The translations under genes were made by a program, and so were the position numbers. From Bog-473 sp963804055 (GTDB lineage Bacteria > Actinomycetota > Acidimicrobiia > Acidimicrobiales > RAAP-2), in contig CAWDOU010000005.1 of NCBI GenBank assembly GCA_963804055.1, forward strand, positions 744,001 through 808,000: a DNA stretch of 64,000 bases, given 5' to 3'. Within the stretch, counting starts at the first letter, position 1. Every line of letters starts with the position of its first letter. This document shows, one piece after another, positions 35,001 through 43,307 of the stretch. The notes under the pieces were generated by a model. It did not search any database and was not told where the DNA came from. It saw only the letters and a list, made by a program, of their open reading frames with translations.

Positions 35001-35726
35001 GACAGAGAAACCATGGCGGACGCCCTCAGAATCATCGACTGGGCAACCATGGATCTCGGTTTGTTGGAGGACCCGGTGAACTGGGAGCGGGCCCTGCGGC
35101 TGTTCGAGGAGATCGGGAACCTGCCTGGTCAGGCGGGCGTCCTCAACATGCTGGGAGGTTTCGCCTACTTCAAGGGCAATTGGGACGAGGCAGAGTCGCT
35201 CTACCGCCGGGCACAGGCCACTGTCCGCCGGACCGGCAATGCCGTCATGGATGCCTTTTATGTCTTCAATATCGGAGAGATCGCCCTCGACCAGGGACGT
35301 CTCGAGGAGGCCGAGCAGGCCTTCACGAGCGTGCAGCGCACGTGGCGTGCCGCGAGCTACCGAGGCGGCGTCGCCGACGCCAAAGGCAAGTTGGCCCGGG
35401 TCAGGGCTGCCCAAGGCCGTTACGACGAGGCCCACGAACTCTTCGAGTCCGCCATCGAGGAGATGGTTGCGATCGGAAGCCGGGGCGACGAGCTCGAAGC
35501 GACGGCCCGGATGGCTGAATGCCTCCTCCTGAGTGGCGACACCGCCGAGGCGCTCGCCGTGGCCGACCGCTGCCTCGATCTGGCACAGAACCTGGGCGGG
35601 GTCCCGCCGCAGATCGCTCTGATCCATCGTGTGCGCGGTGCCGCCTTTGCCAACTCGGGAGATCTCGGAGCGGCCATCGAGGCCCTCAGTCAGAGTCTGA
35701 CTGCCGCCGCGGAGTCGCGGTGCTGA
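32031..35726 (+). CDS. Twin class III nucleotide cyclase / AAA ATPase / TPR protein (1,231 aa)
   Basis: The first cyclase homology domain spans about residues 45-180 with FIDISGFTRL (metal Asp) and KFGGDALLVYF. The second, about 260-420, has VTVAFVHFDGTDD and INQGSVF-type strands, but its GDG loop is poorly conserved, so it may be regulatory. A STAND-type ATPase follows with Walker A VGATGVGKSRL near residue 470 and the AFVGRHREL lead-in. TPR-like helices fill about 830-1220. This is the architecture of large actinobacterial cyclase/ATPase regulators. Predicted product is cAMP or cGMP in the cytosol. The next gene, 143 bp on, encodes a cyclic-nucleotide-binding phospholipase. Confidence 0.85.
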   Translation: MAPVTATVTPLDWRMGGGHPLAPYIPRLAIEWIESAPDQRWQQLSGTIAFIDISGFTRLSESLARHGKQGAEELTATIATCFIRLLDVAADNGGRLLKFGGDALLVYFSGEAHEARACRSAIEMRRALRSVGRLTVLGQKVTLRMSVGVHSGVFHFFLVGESHREFIVTGPGASLVVAMESAANAGEIMISDATASALKPGQVGEARGPGSLLLRAPAVPQAAPAPFKPIDPALDLHTGIPIGLRSTLGNPVEPEHRRVTVAFVHFDGTDDLMDTLGPGEVARRLDRLVTNVQRAVDRQGVTFLATDADKDGGKIILTAGAPSSSGDDEQRMLLAVREIMDSENELPIRIGVNQGSVFVGDVGQAIRRTFTVMGDAVNLAARLMAKASPGEILTTPDVLSRSQVAFEATELEPFFVKGKAKPVRALRIGSKTRGHRADIDEASAFVGRHRELRLLESLTTAGEGALVEIVGATGVGKSRLAHRLREMTSGRMQLFAVCEPYDSATPYYTVRRLLRGLLDLPAEGSDASMTALFLSELQQRAPELRPWAPLIGMAIDVTVPETRETQELEEEFRHAKLAEVVIALLAHLLPQSGLITIEDSHFMDEPSADLFAHLARAVHATEWLWCLTRRDVGTGFVAPDDSPMIRVELEPLSEAEATELAMAATRESPVPDREIRSLVARSGGNPLFVRELVAAVLNGDSIDVLPDSIEDVVVARIDRLSSLDRGLLRRMSVLGQSFDRELLADVVDAVPDARDPTWTRLDAFVVHDESDHLVFRNALLRDSAYNGLSFRLRHELHSRAADAVRLAAERKGEENPELLSFHYLHAQRFPEAWTYSLQAAERARGIYANTEAAEYYERAIAAAAWLPELTPVEVAGVHEALGDARNLVGNYVGAASEFRCARRVAAGDRLIEGRLLLKLARVEGWLDRYTSALRWITRGLKILEGLDSTEADRQRAELLGWYGRFCQEGGKHRLAIKWCTQAVEQAELAHDRETMADALRIIDWATMDLGLLEDPVNWERALRLFEEIGNLPGQAGVLNMLGGFAYFKGNWDEAESLYRRAQATVRRTGNAVMDAFYVFNIGEIALDQGRLEEAEQAFTSVQRTWRAASYRGGVADAKGKLARVRAAQGRYDEAHELFESAIEEMVAIGSRGDELEATARMAECLLLSGDTAEALAVADRCLDLAQNLGGVPPQIALIHRVRGAAFANSGDLGAAIEALSQSLTAAAESRC

Positions 35727-35869
35727 ATACGAATCCGCCCTTACCTTGCGCGCGTTCGCCGAATGTGAGCCGATGCTTCGCCATTCCTCCGAGGAGACCA
35801 TGCGGAAACTGATGATCTCTTGGACTCCCGAGCTCGTGTCGCCGATCGTCGGTAGGAGGGTCGCGGCTG

Positions 35870-37669
35870 ATGGATAACAAGGCGGCGGCGGCGGCGCAGG
35901 CGCCCGAAGTGGACCAGGAGCTACGGGCGCTGTTGCACGAAATACCGTTGTTCGCCACGCTGGGAGAAGCGGAGCTCGACAGGGTCCTGTCCCGCTGTCG
36001 CATCGAGCTCCTGGCGGCCGGTGACTGGTGCGTGCGGGCTGGCGATCCCCCCGATGCCCTCTACGTCGTCGTCTACGGGAGGTTGCAGACCTACGTGGGT
36101 GAGGAGATCGGCGACTCCATTTCACGAGGCAACGTCTTCGGTGAGATCGGCATGATCACCCGGCAGCCGCGGCGCGCCGGCGTCCGCGCCATCCGGGATA
36201 CGCAGCTCCTGGTGCTCCCAGCGGAGGAGTTCGACCGGCTGGTCGACCAGGAGCCGGAGTGGCTCCGCCGGGCCGCCCAGATCGTCACCGAACGATTGCG
36301 GGCACCCTCCATGGGGCACCCGGTCGAGCGCGTCCTGACGGTGAGCGTCTTCACGGCAGGCGACGGTCCCGGTGTTTCTGAGCAAATGGAAGAGCTCGCC
36401 GCCGAGCTGGGCCGGGCAGCGCCGACCGCCTTGGCCCGGGCGGCCGACGCACCTCCGCTGGCCGATCGTGCCCGCTGGGCGCATCAGCTCGAAGGACGGC
36501 ACCGGTACGTGCTCTACGACGGCTCGTCGGGAGATCGGGACTGGGGCGAGTGGTGTCTGGGCAATTGCGACCGCGTCGTGGTGATGGCTGACGCCGGCGC
36601 TTCCGTCGAGTTGCTGTCCCCGGCCGTCACCCGGCTCTTCCCGACACGACGCCTTGACGGAGGCCTCTTTGTCGTGCTGGTCCAGCGGGCCGGGGCAGGG
36701 CGCCCTCGGGTTTCGGCCAACTGGCTCGCCGTCGCAGGTGACGCGCCGGTGTTACACCTTCGACCGGGCGTCGCCAGCGACGTGGGCCGCGTCGCCCGGA
36801 TGGTGACGGGACGGGGTTGTGGGCTGGTGCTCGGCGGCGGCGGACCCCGGGGTTGGGCTCACCTCGGGGTTATGCAGGCGCTCGACGAGATCGGGCTGCC
36901 CGTGGACATGGTGGGCGGCACCAGCATCGGTGCCGCCATGGGGTCGTGCGTCGCCCTCGACCTCGATGCGCCGACCCGACTCGAGTGGGCCAATACCGCG
37001 TTCGTCGACAATGGCAACCTGTTCCGGCCGACACTGCCCGTGCTGTCCTACAGCTCGGCCCGCAAGGTTCGCGAACTTCTCGAGGATCCCGCTCACCTCG
37101 GGGATCGAGTCATCGAAGAGACGTGGATCCCTTTCTTCTGCGTGTCGGCCAACCTGACCCGGGGCAAGGTGGTCGTGCACGAGCGAGGGCCCTTGGCCAC
37201 TGCGGTGCGGGCCAGCCTGTCGCTCCCCGGAATCTTCCCGCCAGTTCGTTCCGGGTCAGATTTCCTCGTGGATGGCGGTGTTCTCAACAATCTTCCGATC
37301 GACATCATGCGGAGCCGACCCGGCATCGGGTCGGTTGTCGCCGTGGACCTCTCGGTGAACGAGGAGATGCCAGCGGGAGCCGGCTACAAGGAGACGCCGT
37401 CGGGTTGGAGGCTTCTGGCAGATCGCGTCACGAGGCGCGGCGGAGCGGACCGCTCTCCGCTCGCACTCCATGTCATCATGCGGTCCAAGGACCTTCCGTG
37501 GATCGGGATGCAGGACCGGCTCCTCGCCGAGTTCCCACCTGATGTGCTGATCCGGCCCGACGTCGCGCAGAGTGCCATGTTCGACTTCGAAAGCACGCGC
37601 AGCCTGATCGAGGTTGGGTATCGCGAGACGATGGGGCACGCAGAGGAGTTGCGCGCGCTCCTCAGGTGA
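35870..37669 (+). CDS. Cyclic-nucleotide-binding patatin-like phospholipase (NTE type)
   Basis: A 599-aa protein after a GGAGGG ribosome-binding site. Residues about 20-140 are a cNMP-binding domain (IPLFATLGEAELDRVL...GNVFGEIGMITRQPRRAGVRA). A Ser-hydrolase patatin domain follows: oxyanion loop GGGGPRGWAHLG near 320 (Pro where Ala is usual), nucleophile in GTSIG near 350, and Asp in DGGVLNNLP near 468. The order is that of neuropathy-target-esterase-like lysophospholipases, in which nucleotide binding may control activity. It overlaps the convergent triple-fusion gene by 8 bp at the stops. Confidence 0.88.
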   Translation: MDNKAAAAAQAPEVDQELRALLHEIPLFATLGEAELDRVLSRCRIELLAAGDWCVRAGDPPDALYVVVYGRLQTYVGEEIGDSISRGNVFGEIGMITRQPRRAGVRAIRDTQLLVLPAEEFDRLVDQEPEWLRRAAQIVTERLRAPSMGHPVERVLTVSVFTAGDGPGVSEQMEELAAELGRAAPTALARAADAPPLADRARWAHQLEGRHRYVLYDGSSGDRDWGEWCLGNCDRVVVMADAGASVELLSPAVTRLFPTRRLDGGLFVVLVQRAGAGRPRVSANWLAVAGDAPVLHLRPGVASDVGRVARMVTGRGCGLVLGGGGPRGWAHLGVMQALDEIGLPVDMVGGTSIGAAMGSCVALDLDAPTRLEWANTAFVDNGNLFRPTLPVLSYSSARKVRELLEDPAHLGDRVIEETWIPFFCVSANLTRGKVVVHERGPLATAVRASLSLPGIFPPVRSGSDFLVDGGVLNNLPIDIMRSRPGIGSVVAVDLSVNEEMPAGAGYKETPSGWRLLADRVTRRGGADRSPLALHVIMRSKDLPWIGMQDRLLAEFPPDVLIRPDVAQSAMFDFESTRSLIEVGYRETMGHAEELRALLR

Positions 37670-40600
37670 TGAGCTGACTCTCGCGTTGCACGGACGGAGG
37701 ACCGGGAGCGTCGTGCGACAGCAGCCCGCTCTGGCGCAGGGCGGCCACGGCGGCCTCGCCGGCCTCGCGGCCCGCCTCACGGGCATGATCGATCTGATGA
37801 AACTCGAGCAGTCCGATGCCCGTGGTGTCGGGGACGACAGTCACGGTGGCTTTGCTGGGATTGCCCTCCGCTCGGCGGTCGCCCATCTGCATGACGAGCA
37901 GCAGCGTTTCGCCCAGTGACGGGGGGTCGTCATCAGCGCGGGATGCAGCGTTCTCGAAGTGCACGGCGACCACTGGCCCCTCGGGGTGTTCACACAAGGG
38001 GCCGACTGGGCAGTTGTCGGTCAGTGTGCCATCGACGAGCGTGCGATCTCCGATTCGTCGGGGCGGGAAGAGCACCGGGACGCACATGGATGCCCCGACC
38101 ACCTCAGCCGTCGATCCTCGTCGGTAATACACCGGAACGCGTTCGTACAGATCGGTGCTCACCACCACGAGCTCACGCGCCAGCTCCTCGAGCCGGCTGT
38201 CGCCGAAGCAACGCCGGAGCATCGCGTTGCCGCGCTCACCCTTGGCCAGGCTGGTCAGCGACGGGCGGAAATCTCCGAATGGTCGGCGCCGGACGAACTC
38301 GTCGAAGACCCGATCGTCCACTTCGTCCGCGGTGGCGCCAGTGGCGTAGAGAGCGGCGACCAGCGCCCCCATGCTCGATCCCGCCACCCTGTCGACGGTG
38401 ATGCCGGCATCCTCGAACGCGTGAAGCACGCCGATGTGAGCAAGCGACCGCGCACCGCCGCCGGCCAGGACGAGCCCGACACTCTGCCCGGCCAGCCGTG
38501 CATGCAGCTCCCGCAGTCGCTCGGGCCACCCCCGGCGGTCCGTACCGGCGTGGTACACGCGACGGCAACCGACCTCGTCGTGCCAGCGCAGGATCTGCGC
38601 CGACGTCGGTGCGGCGCCCGTCAGGACGACGTCGCACGGGGCCTCGGGATGCGACGCGCCGGAGGGCATGGGGTCGTCGCTCACGAGGACGACGCGGTCG
38701 GCCTGGCGTCGGCATGATGCAGCCCAGGATCCATCGACCCCCGCGACCAAGAGCACCCTGTCGTGGCCGGCCTCGGCACGCTGCAGCTCCTGAGGTCGCG
38801 CCTCGGCCATCGTCGTCACACGGAGGCGCGCGCTCAGCGACGCCGCCAGACTCCCGGCCACCGCATCGACCGGCGCGCCCACGGTGAGGGCGATCACCGC
38901 GATCACCTTCGGTGCCGGTGACGTCGTGGGGAGAAGTGGTCGGCTGTTCTGCAAGCGAAAGGCGACGCCACGCGCCATTGCCGCCATCACTGCCGGGTCC
39001 GAAGAAGTCAGCTCGGTGAAACGTTGCCGGCTCACCTTGACCAAGGTGGAGTCGCGACGGGCGATGACCGTGGCCGACCGGGGCGCCTCCGTGAGCAGGG
39101 CCAATTCGCCCAACGTCGCCTCCGGATAGACGTCGAGGACGGATCCGTCCGGGTGCTCCAGAGCCAGGCGACCGGCGACGAGCACATACATACTGTCGCC
39201 CGCGTCGCCAGCACGGAAGAGGATTGAGCCCGCGGCCAGCTCGATCTCGTCGCCGCTGGCCAGCACGTCAGTGCGTACTGACGCCGGGAGGAGGTCCAGG
39301 AAGTCGTTGGCGTTCTCGACGGAGGTGAGGGTGGCCTGGGCGTCGGAGGTGTCGAGTCGCAGCGAGCCCGACGAGAGGTCGAGGTCTTCACCGGATTCCC
39401 GGATGCGGCCGAAAAAGAGCGCGAGCACCGCCACGACCGCGAAGCTGGCCGCAGCCAACTCCCAGCCTCGGCGGATGGCCTCGGCAAACGTGGCCAGCGT
39501 GGCGTGGGAGATGAAGACGGTCAGCAAGGCGATCCCCAGTACGCCACCCAGCTGACGGACGCTCGCGTTGAATGCCGACGCGGTCGCGTAGCGGCCGGCC
39601 GGTACGGTCGCCAGTCCGCCGGCGGAGGCGATCGAGAGCGTGGCACCCACACCGATGCCGCTCAGGATCTGTCCGGGAAGCCATTCGCCCAGGAAATCGG
39701 GCTGGATTCCGACACGTGTGGCGTACCAGACATAGGCACCCGACCACACCAATGCCCCCGGCACGACGACCGCACGGGGCCCGAACCGCTCCGCCAGCCG
39801 ACTGGCAGGCAAGGAGACAATCGCCGCGACCACGGCACCGGGTGCGACGGCCAGACCGGAATTGAGGAGGGAGTACTGCCAGATGTAGTGGAGCCACAAG
39901 ATATGAGCGAGCAGGTAGGTGTAGAGACCCAATCCGGCGGCGACGGCGATGAGGTTCGAGACCGTGAAGCCGCGGATCCGCAGGAGCTCGGGATCGAGAA
40001 CCGGTGAGCGGTGGCGGGCCGAGCTCACGACGGTCAGTGCCACGCTGACCGCGGCCACAATGAAGGTCGCCAGGATCGCTGGGCTCGTCCAGCCCCAGTT
40101 CCCCCCCTGCACGATGCCGAGGGTCACGGCTCCGAGGCCCAGCGAGAGCAGGAGCGCCCCGCGCAGGTCGGGCATGATCCGGAGGCCGGGCGCTCTACTC
40201 TCGACCACCATCCGTCGGGTCATGAAGAGCGCCACAAGGCCCAGAGGCACGTTGATCAAGAAGACGAGGCGCCAGTTGTAGAGATCGACCAGTGCGCCGC
40301 CGATGGGGGGGCCGATGCCGGCCGCCAGGGCGGCGGCGGCCGCCCAGAGGGTGAGGGCCTTGGTCCGGCCCTCCGCCGTCGAAGCATGCACGACGATGCC
40401 CAGCGAGGCGGGGACGAGCAGGGCAGCGCCGACCGCCTGGAGGGCACGGAAGACAATGAGCATCTGCACCGACGTGGCCAGGGCGCAGAGGCCGGACATC
40501 ACGGTGAAGATGGCGAGGCCGACGGCGAAGAGGCGCCGACGCCCCAACAGGTCGGCGAAGCGGCCCGCGAGGACGAGGAGGCCGGCGAAGACGACGTTGT

Positions 40601-40802
40601 AGGCGTTCAGGATCCACGAGAGGGTGGTGACGCCGGTGTGCGGGAACGCCGACTGGATGTCGGGGAAGGCGACGTTCACCACCGTCGAGTCCAAGAACGC
40701 GAGGAAGGCCCCGCATGCGGCGACGACGACCGCGGCCATCGGGACGTATCGGCGAGGCTCGCCGATGCTGAAGGGACGACGACCGTCCCCTTCGGTCGGC
40801 AT
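37662..40802 (-). CDS. MFS transporter / cNMP-binding / patatin triple fusion (1,046 aa)
   Basis: The frame reaches 40937, but the ATG at 40802 begins shortly before the first membrane helix. Residues about 20-480 are a 14-helix DHA2 (EmrB/QacA) transporter with FLDSTVVNVAFPDI and GRFADLLGRRR. Residues about 510-620 are a cNMP-binding domain (GSILFRAGDAGDSMYVLVAGRL...LGELALLTEAPRSATV). The C-terminal part is a patatin hydrolase: GGGARSLAHIG, nucleophile Ser810 in GSSMG, and Asp924 in DGTLTDN. As I recall, M. tuberculosis Rv3239c has this same order and nearly this length. Export of a lipid linked to its own hydrolysis is possible but unproven. Confidence 0.85.
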   Translation of the reverse strand: MPTEGDGRRPFSIGEPRRYVPMAAVVVAACGAFLAFLDSTVVNVAFPDIQSAFPHTGVTTLSWILNAYNVVFAGLLVLAGRFADLLGRRRLFAVGLAIFTVMSGLCALATSVQMLIVFRALQAVGAALLVPASLGIVVHASTAEGRTKALTLWAAAAALAAGIGPPIGGALVDLYNWRLVFLINVPLGLVALFMTRRMVVESRAPGLRIMPDLRGALLLSLGLGAVTLGIVQGGNWGWTSPAILATFIVAAVSVALTVVSSARHRSPVLDPELLRIRGFTVSNLIAVAAGLGLYTYLLAHILWLHYIWQYSLLNSGLAVAPGAVVAAIVSLPASRLAERFGPRAVVVPGALVWSGAYVWYATRVGIQPDFLGEWLPGQILSGIGVGATLSIASAGGLATVPAGRYATASAFNASVRQLGGVLGIALLTVFISHATLATFAEAIRRGWELAAASFAVVAVLALFFGRIRESGEDLDLSSGSLRLDTSDAQATLTSVENANDFLDLLPASVRTDVLASGDEIELAAGSILFRAGDAGDSMYVLVAGRLALEHPDGSVLDVYPEATLGELALLTEAPRSATVIARRDSTLVKVSRQRFTELTSSDPAVMAAMARGVAFRLQNSRPLLPTTSPAPKVIAVIALTVGAPVDAVAGSLAASLSARLRVTTMAEARPQELQRAEAGHDRVLLVAGVDGSWAASCRRQADRVVLVSDDPMPSGASHPEAPCDVVLTGAAPTSAQILRWHDEVGCRRVYHAGTDRRGWPERLRELHARLAGQSVGLVLAGGGARSLAHIGVLHAFEDAGITVDRVAGSSMGALVAALYATGATADEVDDRVFDEFVRRRPFGDFRPSLTSLAKGERGNAMLRRCFGDSRLEELARELVVVSTDLYERVPVYYRRGSTAEVVGASMCVPVLFPPRRIGDRTLVDGTLTDNCPVGPLCEHPEGPVVAVHFENAASRADDDPPSLGETLLLVMQMGDRRAEGNPSKATVTVVPDTTGIGLLEFHQIDHAREAGREAGEAAVAALRQSGLLSHDAPGPPSVQRESQLIT

Positions 40803-41012
40803 GCTCACGCCCAAGAGGGAGCCGTCGGAGCCGGTCACCGTAGTCCCACGCACGACGTCGCTTGCCTCAACGCCCTCCGCGGCCAACGACACGCGTCCCG
40901 GCCTCCAGCCCCTGGTGTAGCGCACTGCAGCGGGCATTGCGACATGGCCTGGAAGCGTATCCGGCTGTTCATCGACATGCCGAGTACGTCGGCACCGGGT
41001 CGGCCTCGGCGT

Positions 41013-41168
41013 CTACGGCGATGAGTCCGGTGCGGTGGCGATCGTCGGCGACGAGTTCGGGTTGGGCTCGGGCGCGCTGGTCCGGTGGCCGTTGTCGGTC
41101 ACCAGCTCTTCGACGCGCGGCCCGAATTGGTCGGCCGGGCAGGCCTGGCGGGCCTGGTCGTGCGGACC
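41013..41168 (-). pseudogene. Decayed second copy of the 3' end of the neighbouring esterase gene
   Basis: On the minus strand this reads DQARQACPADQFGPRVEELV, then TDNGHRTSAPEPN and a TAG stop at 41013-41015. The intact esterase at 42557-43303 has DQACETCLADHFGPRVEELV, then IDNGHRAHAPEPY. The DNA match runs for roughly 125 bp. No start or upstream part exists: it begins just after the HNH gene stop. The rest of the 396-bp gap (40803-41198) shows nothing else. Confidence 0.75.
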
Positions 41169-41198
41169 ACTGCCGTGATTCGGCCTACCCCTGGAGGT

Positions 41199-42455
41199 TC
41201 AGTGCGGCCCCGTGACCATGCTCCAGCGTGGGTCAGGGCGCGAGGTCATGACCCGGCCGCTGGGGCCGACGATGGTGAGCACTGTGTTTGCGTTGCCGGT
41301 CATCGACCAGCCCTTCGAGTGAATCTTGTGGTGATGGAACTCGCAGCACAGGACCAGATTGTCCAGATCGGTCCGGCCACCCCGTTTCCACGCCACGATG
41401 TGGTGCACGTTGGTGAAGGTCGACGCCTCGCACCCCGGGAAGCGACATCGTCGGTCCCGTCGGACGACCTCCCGGCGCTGGGCGTCGGTCGGGAAGCGCC
41501 GGGCCCGGCCCTCGTACATGGTGTGCCCGACGTCGTCGTCAACCGCCACCGCAATGGTGGCGTCACAGGCAAGGCGCTTGACGGTGCGGGCGTCGACCAA
41601 TCCGTCGTGCTCGAGCTCGCCCACGAGCTCGGTGCCCTCTCCTGAGTCCTCCACCAGGTCCGCCAAAGGGACGTGGAGCACGACGAGGTGCGTACTGGCC
41701 GTACTGGCCGTACCGGCGCGGCTCGAGGTCCCCGGGTTGGCCGAGCGGATCAGGCCCAAGAAGGCGTCACAGAGGCGCTGGTCCCACGGCGTCTCCCCAT
41801 CGCTTGGAACAGCCTTCGCCCGGGCCACCAGGGTCGTCTTGGTCTGGGCATAGGACTCGGCGGGCAGCTGGAGCGAGAGGGTGCGCAGGGCATCGTTGCA
41901 GCGCAGGTAGCGCCGGTCGTGTTCGGAGGGTCCCTCCGAGCCGGAGCCAGACCGCGACCGTATCCGCGCCGCCCTCATCCGGGCCACGTCGACCAGCTGC
42001 CGCACCGAGGCGCCCCGGGCCTGCTCGCACAGCGCCCGGTCGCTCTCGGGCGTCGCAACGTCGGCCAGCGCCCGCACTTTGTCCAAGGAGAGCTCACCCG
42101 CACAGAGTGACCCGACGAGGTGGGGCAGGTCCCAGGCTTTCTCACCCACATGGACCAGTGCCCGCGCCGTCGGGGCCGAGACCCCGAAGCGCTCGGCCAC
42201 CCAGGACTCGCTCGAAGACGCCCCATCGTCCTCATAGGCCGCCCGGCGGTCGAGCTCGCCCAGGATCACCACGGCCTCCCCTTCGGCCGCCGTTTTCACC
42301 CGGAAGACCTCTTCGAGGCGGTCCACCAGCTCCTCGTTGGAGCGGGCTGCCACCTCGCTGATCAGTGCACCAGCACACAGCGGCAGCGCCAGCACCACCG
42401 GCAGCGCCAGCACCACCGGCAGCGCCAGCACCAGCGTCACCGCCGGCGTCGGCAC
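41199..42455 (-). CDS. HNH endonuclease domain protein, DUF222 / 13E12 repeat family
   Basis: The DUF222 helical part spans about residues 30-300 (SNEELVDRLEEVFRVKTAAEG). It is followed by the C-terminal HNH nuclease with CRFPGCEASTFTNVHHIVAWKRGG, DNLVLCCEFHHHKIH. Cys, His and Asn ligands are all present. The family is multicopy in actinobacteria and includes the REP13E12 elements of M. tuberculosis. The N-terminus is odd: a hydrophobic LALPVV tandem encoded by 18-bp repeats precedes the conserved part, so the true start may be lower, near residue 30. Homologous esterase sequence on both sides suggests insertion. Confidence 0.8.
   Translation of the reverse strand: MPTPAVTLVLALPVVLALPVVLALPLCAGALISEVAARSNEELVDRLEEVFRVKTAAEGEAVVILGELDRRAAYEDDGASSSESWVAERFGVSAPTARALVHVGEKAWDLPHLVGSLCAGELSLDKVRALADVATPESDRALCEQARGASVRQLVDVARMRAARIRSRSGSGSEGPSEHDRRYLRCNDALRTLSLQLPAESYAQTKTTLVARAKAVPSDGETPWDQRLCDAFLGLIRSANPGTSSRAGTASTASTHLVVLHVPLADLVEDSGEGTELVGELEHDGLVDARTVKRLACDATIAVAVDDDVGHTMYEGRARRFPTDAQRREVVRRDRRCRFPGCEASTFTNVHHIVAWKRGGRTDLDNLVLCCEFHHHKIHSKGWSMTGNANTVLTIVGPSGRVMTSRPDPRWSMVTGPH
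42382..42435. repeat. Three 18-bp tandem repeats in the 5' end of the HNH gene
   Basis: GGCAGCGCCAGCACCACC occurs at 42382 and 42400, with a one-base variant at 42418. In the annotated frame it encodes LALPVV units. The length is a multiple of three, so copy-number change would not shift the frame. Confidence 0.7.
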
Positions 42456-42556
42456 CGTTGCGAGAGGAGAGCGTCTCGACCTTGGCCGTCACGACCGGAG
42501 AACGGTCCCGGCCGGCGCCGGGTGTCGCCCAGAAAGAACGCCTCGATCAACAGCCC

Positions 42557-43303
42557 TCAGACCGTCGCGCCCAGTGCGTCGGCGATCGCCGCGCCCGTCA
42601 ACGACGAGTTCAGGTACGGCTCGGGCGCGTGCGCCCGATGCCCGTTGTCGATCACCAGTTCCTCGACACGCGGCCCGAAGTGGTCGGCCAGGCAGGTCTC
42701 GCAGGCCTGGTCGTTCACGGCGCGGATGTTGACCCAGCGCTGCACGGAGCCGGGCCAGACACCCTGCCCGTCGACGGGGGCCGGCTCCAGGTTGTTGAAC
42801 AGCATCGGTGCGGCCAGCGGCGAGCCGAGCGTCACAAACGTGTGGACGGGCCAGTCGTCGTGCTTGGCCAATGCCGTGTAGGAGAGAACCGTGCCCAACG
42901 AGTGCGCCACCAGGACCCTGGTGTCGTCGGTCACCTGCGCCTCAATGCGGGTCCGCAGCCTGTCGTGCAGGTCGTCCTCGGCCAGCATGGCCGTGGCCAG
43001 GTCGACGGTGCGGTCGAAGGTGGCCTCGCCGGCGGCCTGGGCCAGTGCCGGGATGGCGTCGCCCCCCATTTCGGTCAGCATGTCGGCCACGCCGGCGCGG
43101 GACTGCTCCAGCCTGCGATCCTCGTCGCTGCCGGGATGATGCCGGAAGAGGTCACCGTAGAAGCAGACGGCGACGTCGTCCGACTCCACCTCGACCCCGT
43201 GGTGCCAGAGCCCGTCACGGACCGCCGGCAGCCAGCGGGCCTTCAGCTCGTTCGGCCCCCACAACTCGTTGAAGGCCCCGTGGACGATGACGATGCGTGC
43301 CAT
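42557..43303 (-). CDS. Alpha/beta hydrolase (esterase-like)
   Basis: A 248-aa cytosolic hydrolase. The N-terminal IVIVHGAFNELWG has the HG oxyanion turn, and the nucleophile elbow is VAHSLGTV (Ser135). It has no signal peptide. The family is found in actinobacteria without an assigned substrate. Its 3' part is partly duplicated 1.4 kb away beyond the HNH gene. The phosphatase gene upstream ends 4 bp before its start region, so the two are probably cotranscribed. Confidence 0.75.
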   Translation of the reverse strand: MARIVIVHGAFNELWGPNELKARWLPAVRDGLWHHGVEVESDDVAVCFYGDLFRHHPGSDEDRRLEQSRAGVADMLTEMGGDAIPALAQAAGEATFDRTVDLATAMLAEDDLHDRLRTRIEAQVTDDTRVLVAHSLGTVLSYTALAKHDDWPVHTFVTLGSPLAAPMLFNNLEPAPVDGQGVWPGSVQRWVNIRAVNDQACETCLADHFGPRVEELVIDNGHRAHAPEPYLNSSLTGAAIADALGATV

Positions 43304-43307
43304 GACC

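Noticed and set aside
40803..40937. Longer N-terminus for the triple-fusion protein
   Set aside because: The 45 extra residues match nothing expected of the transporter family, and the shorter form gives the length I recall for the mycobacterial counterpart.
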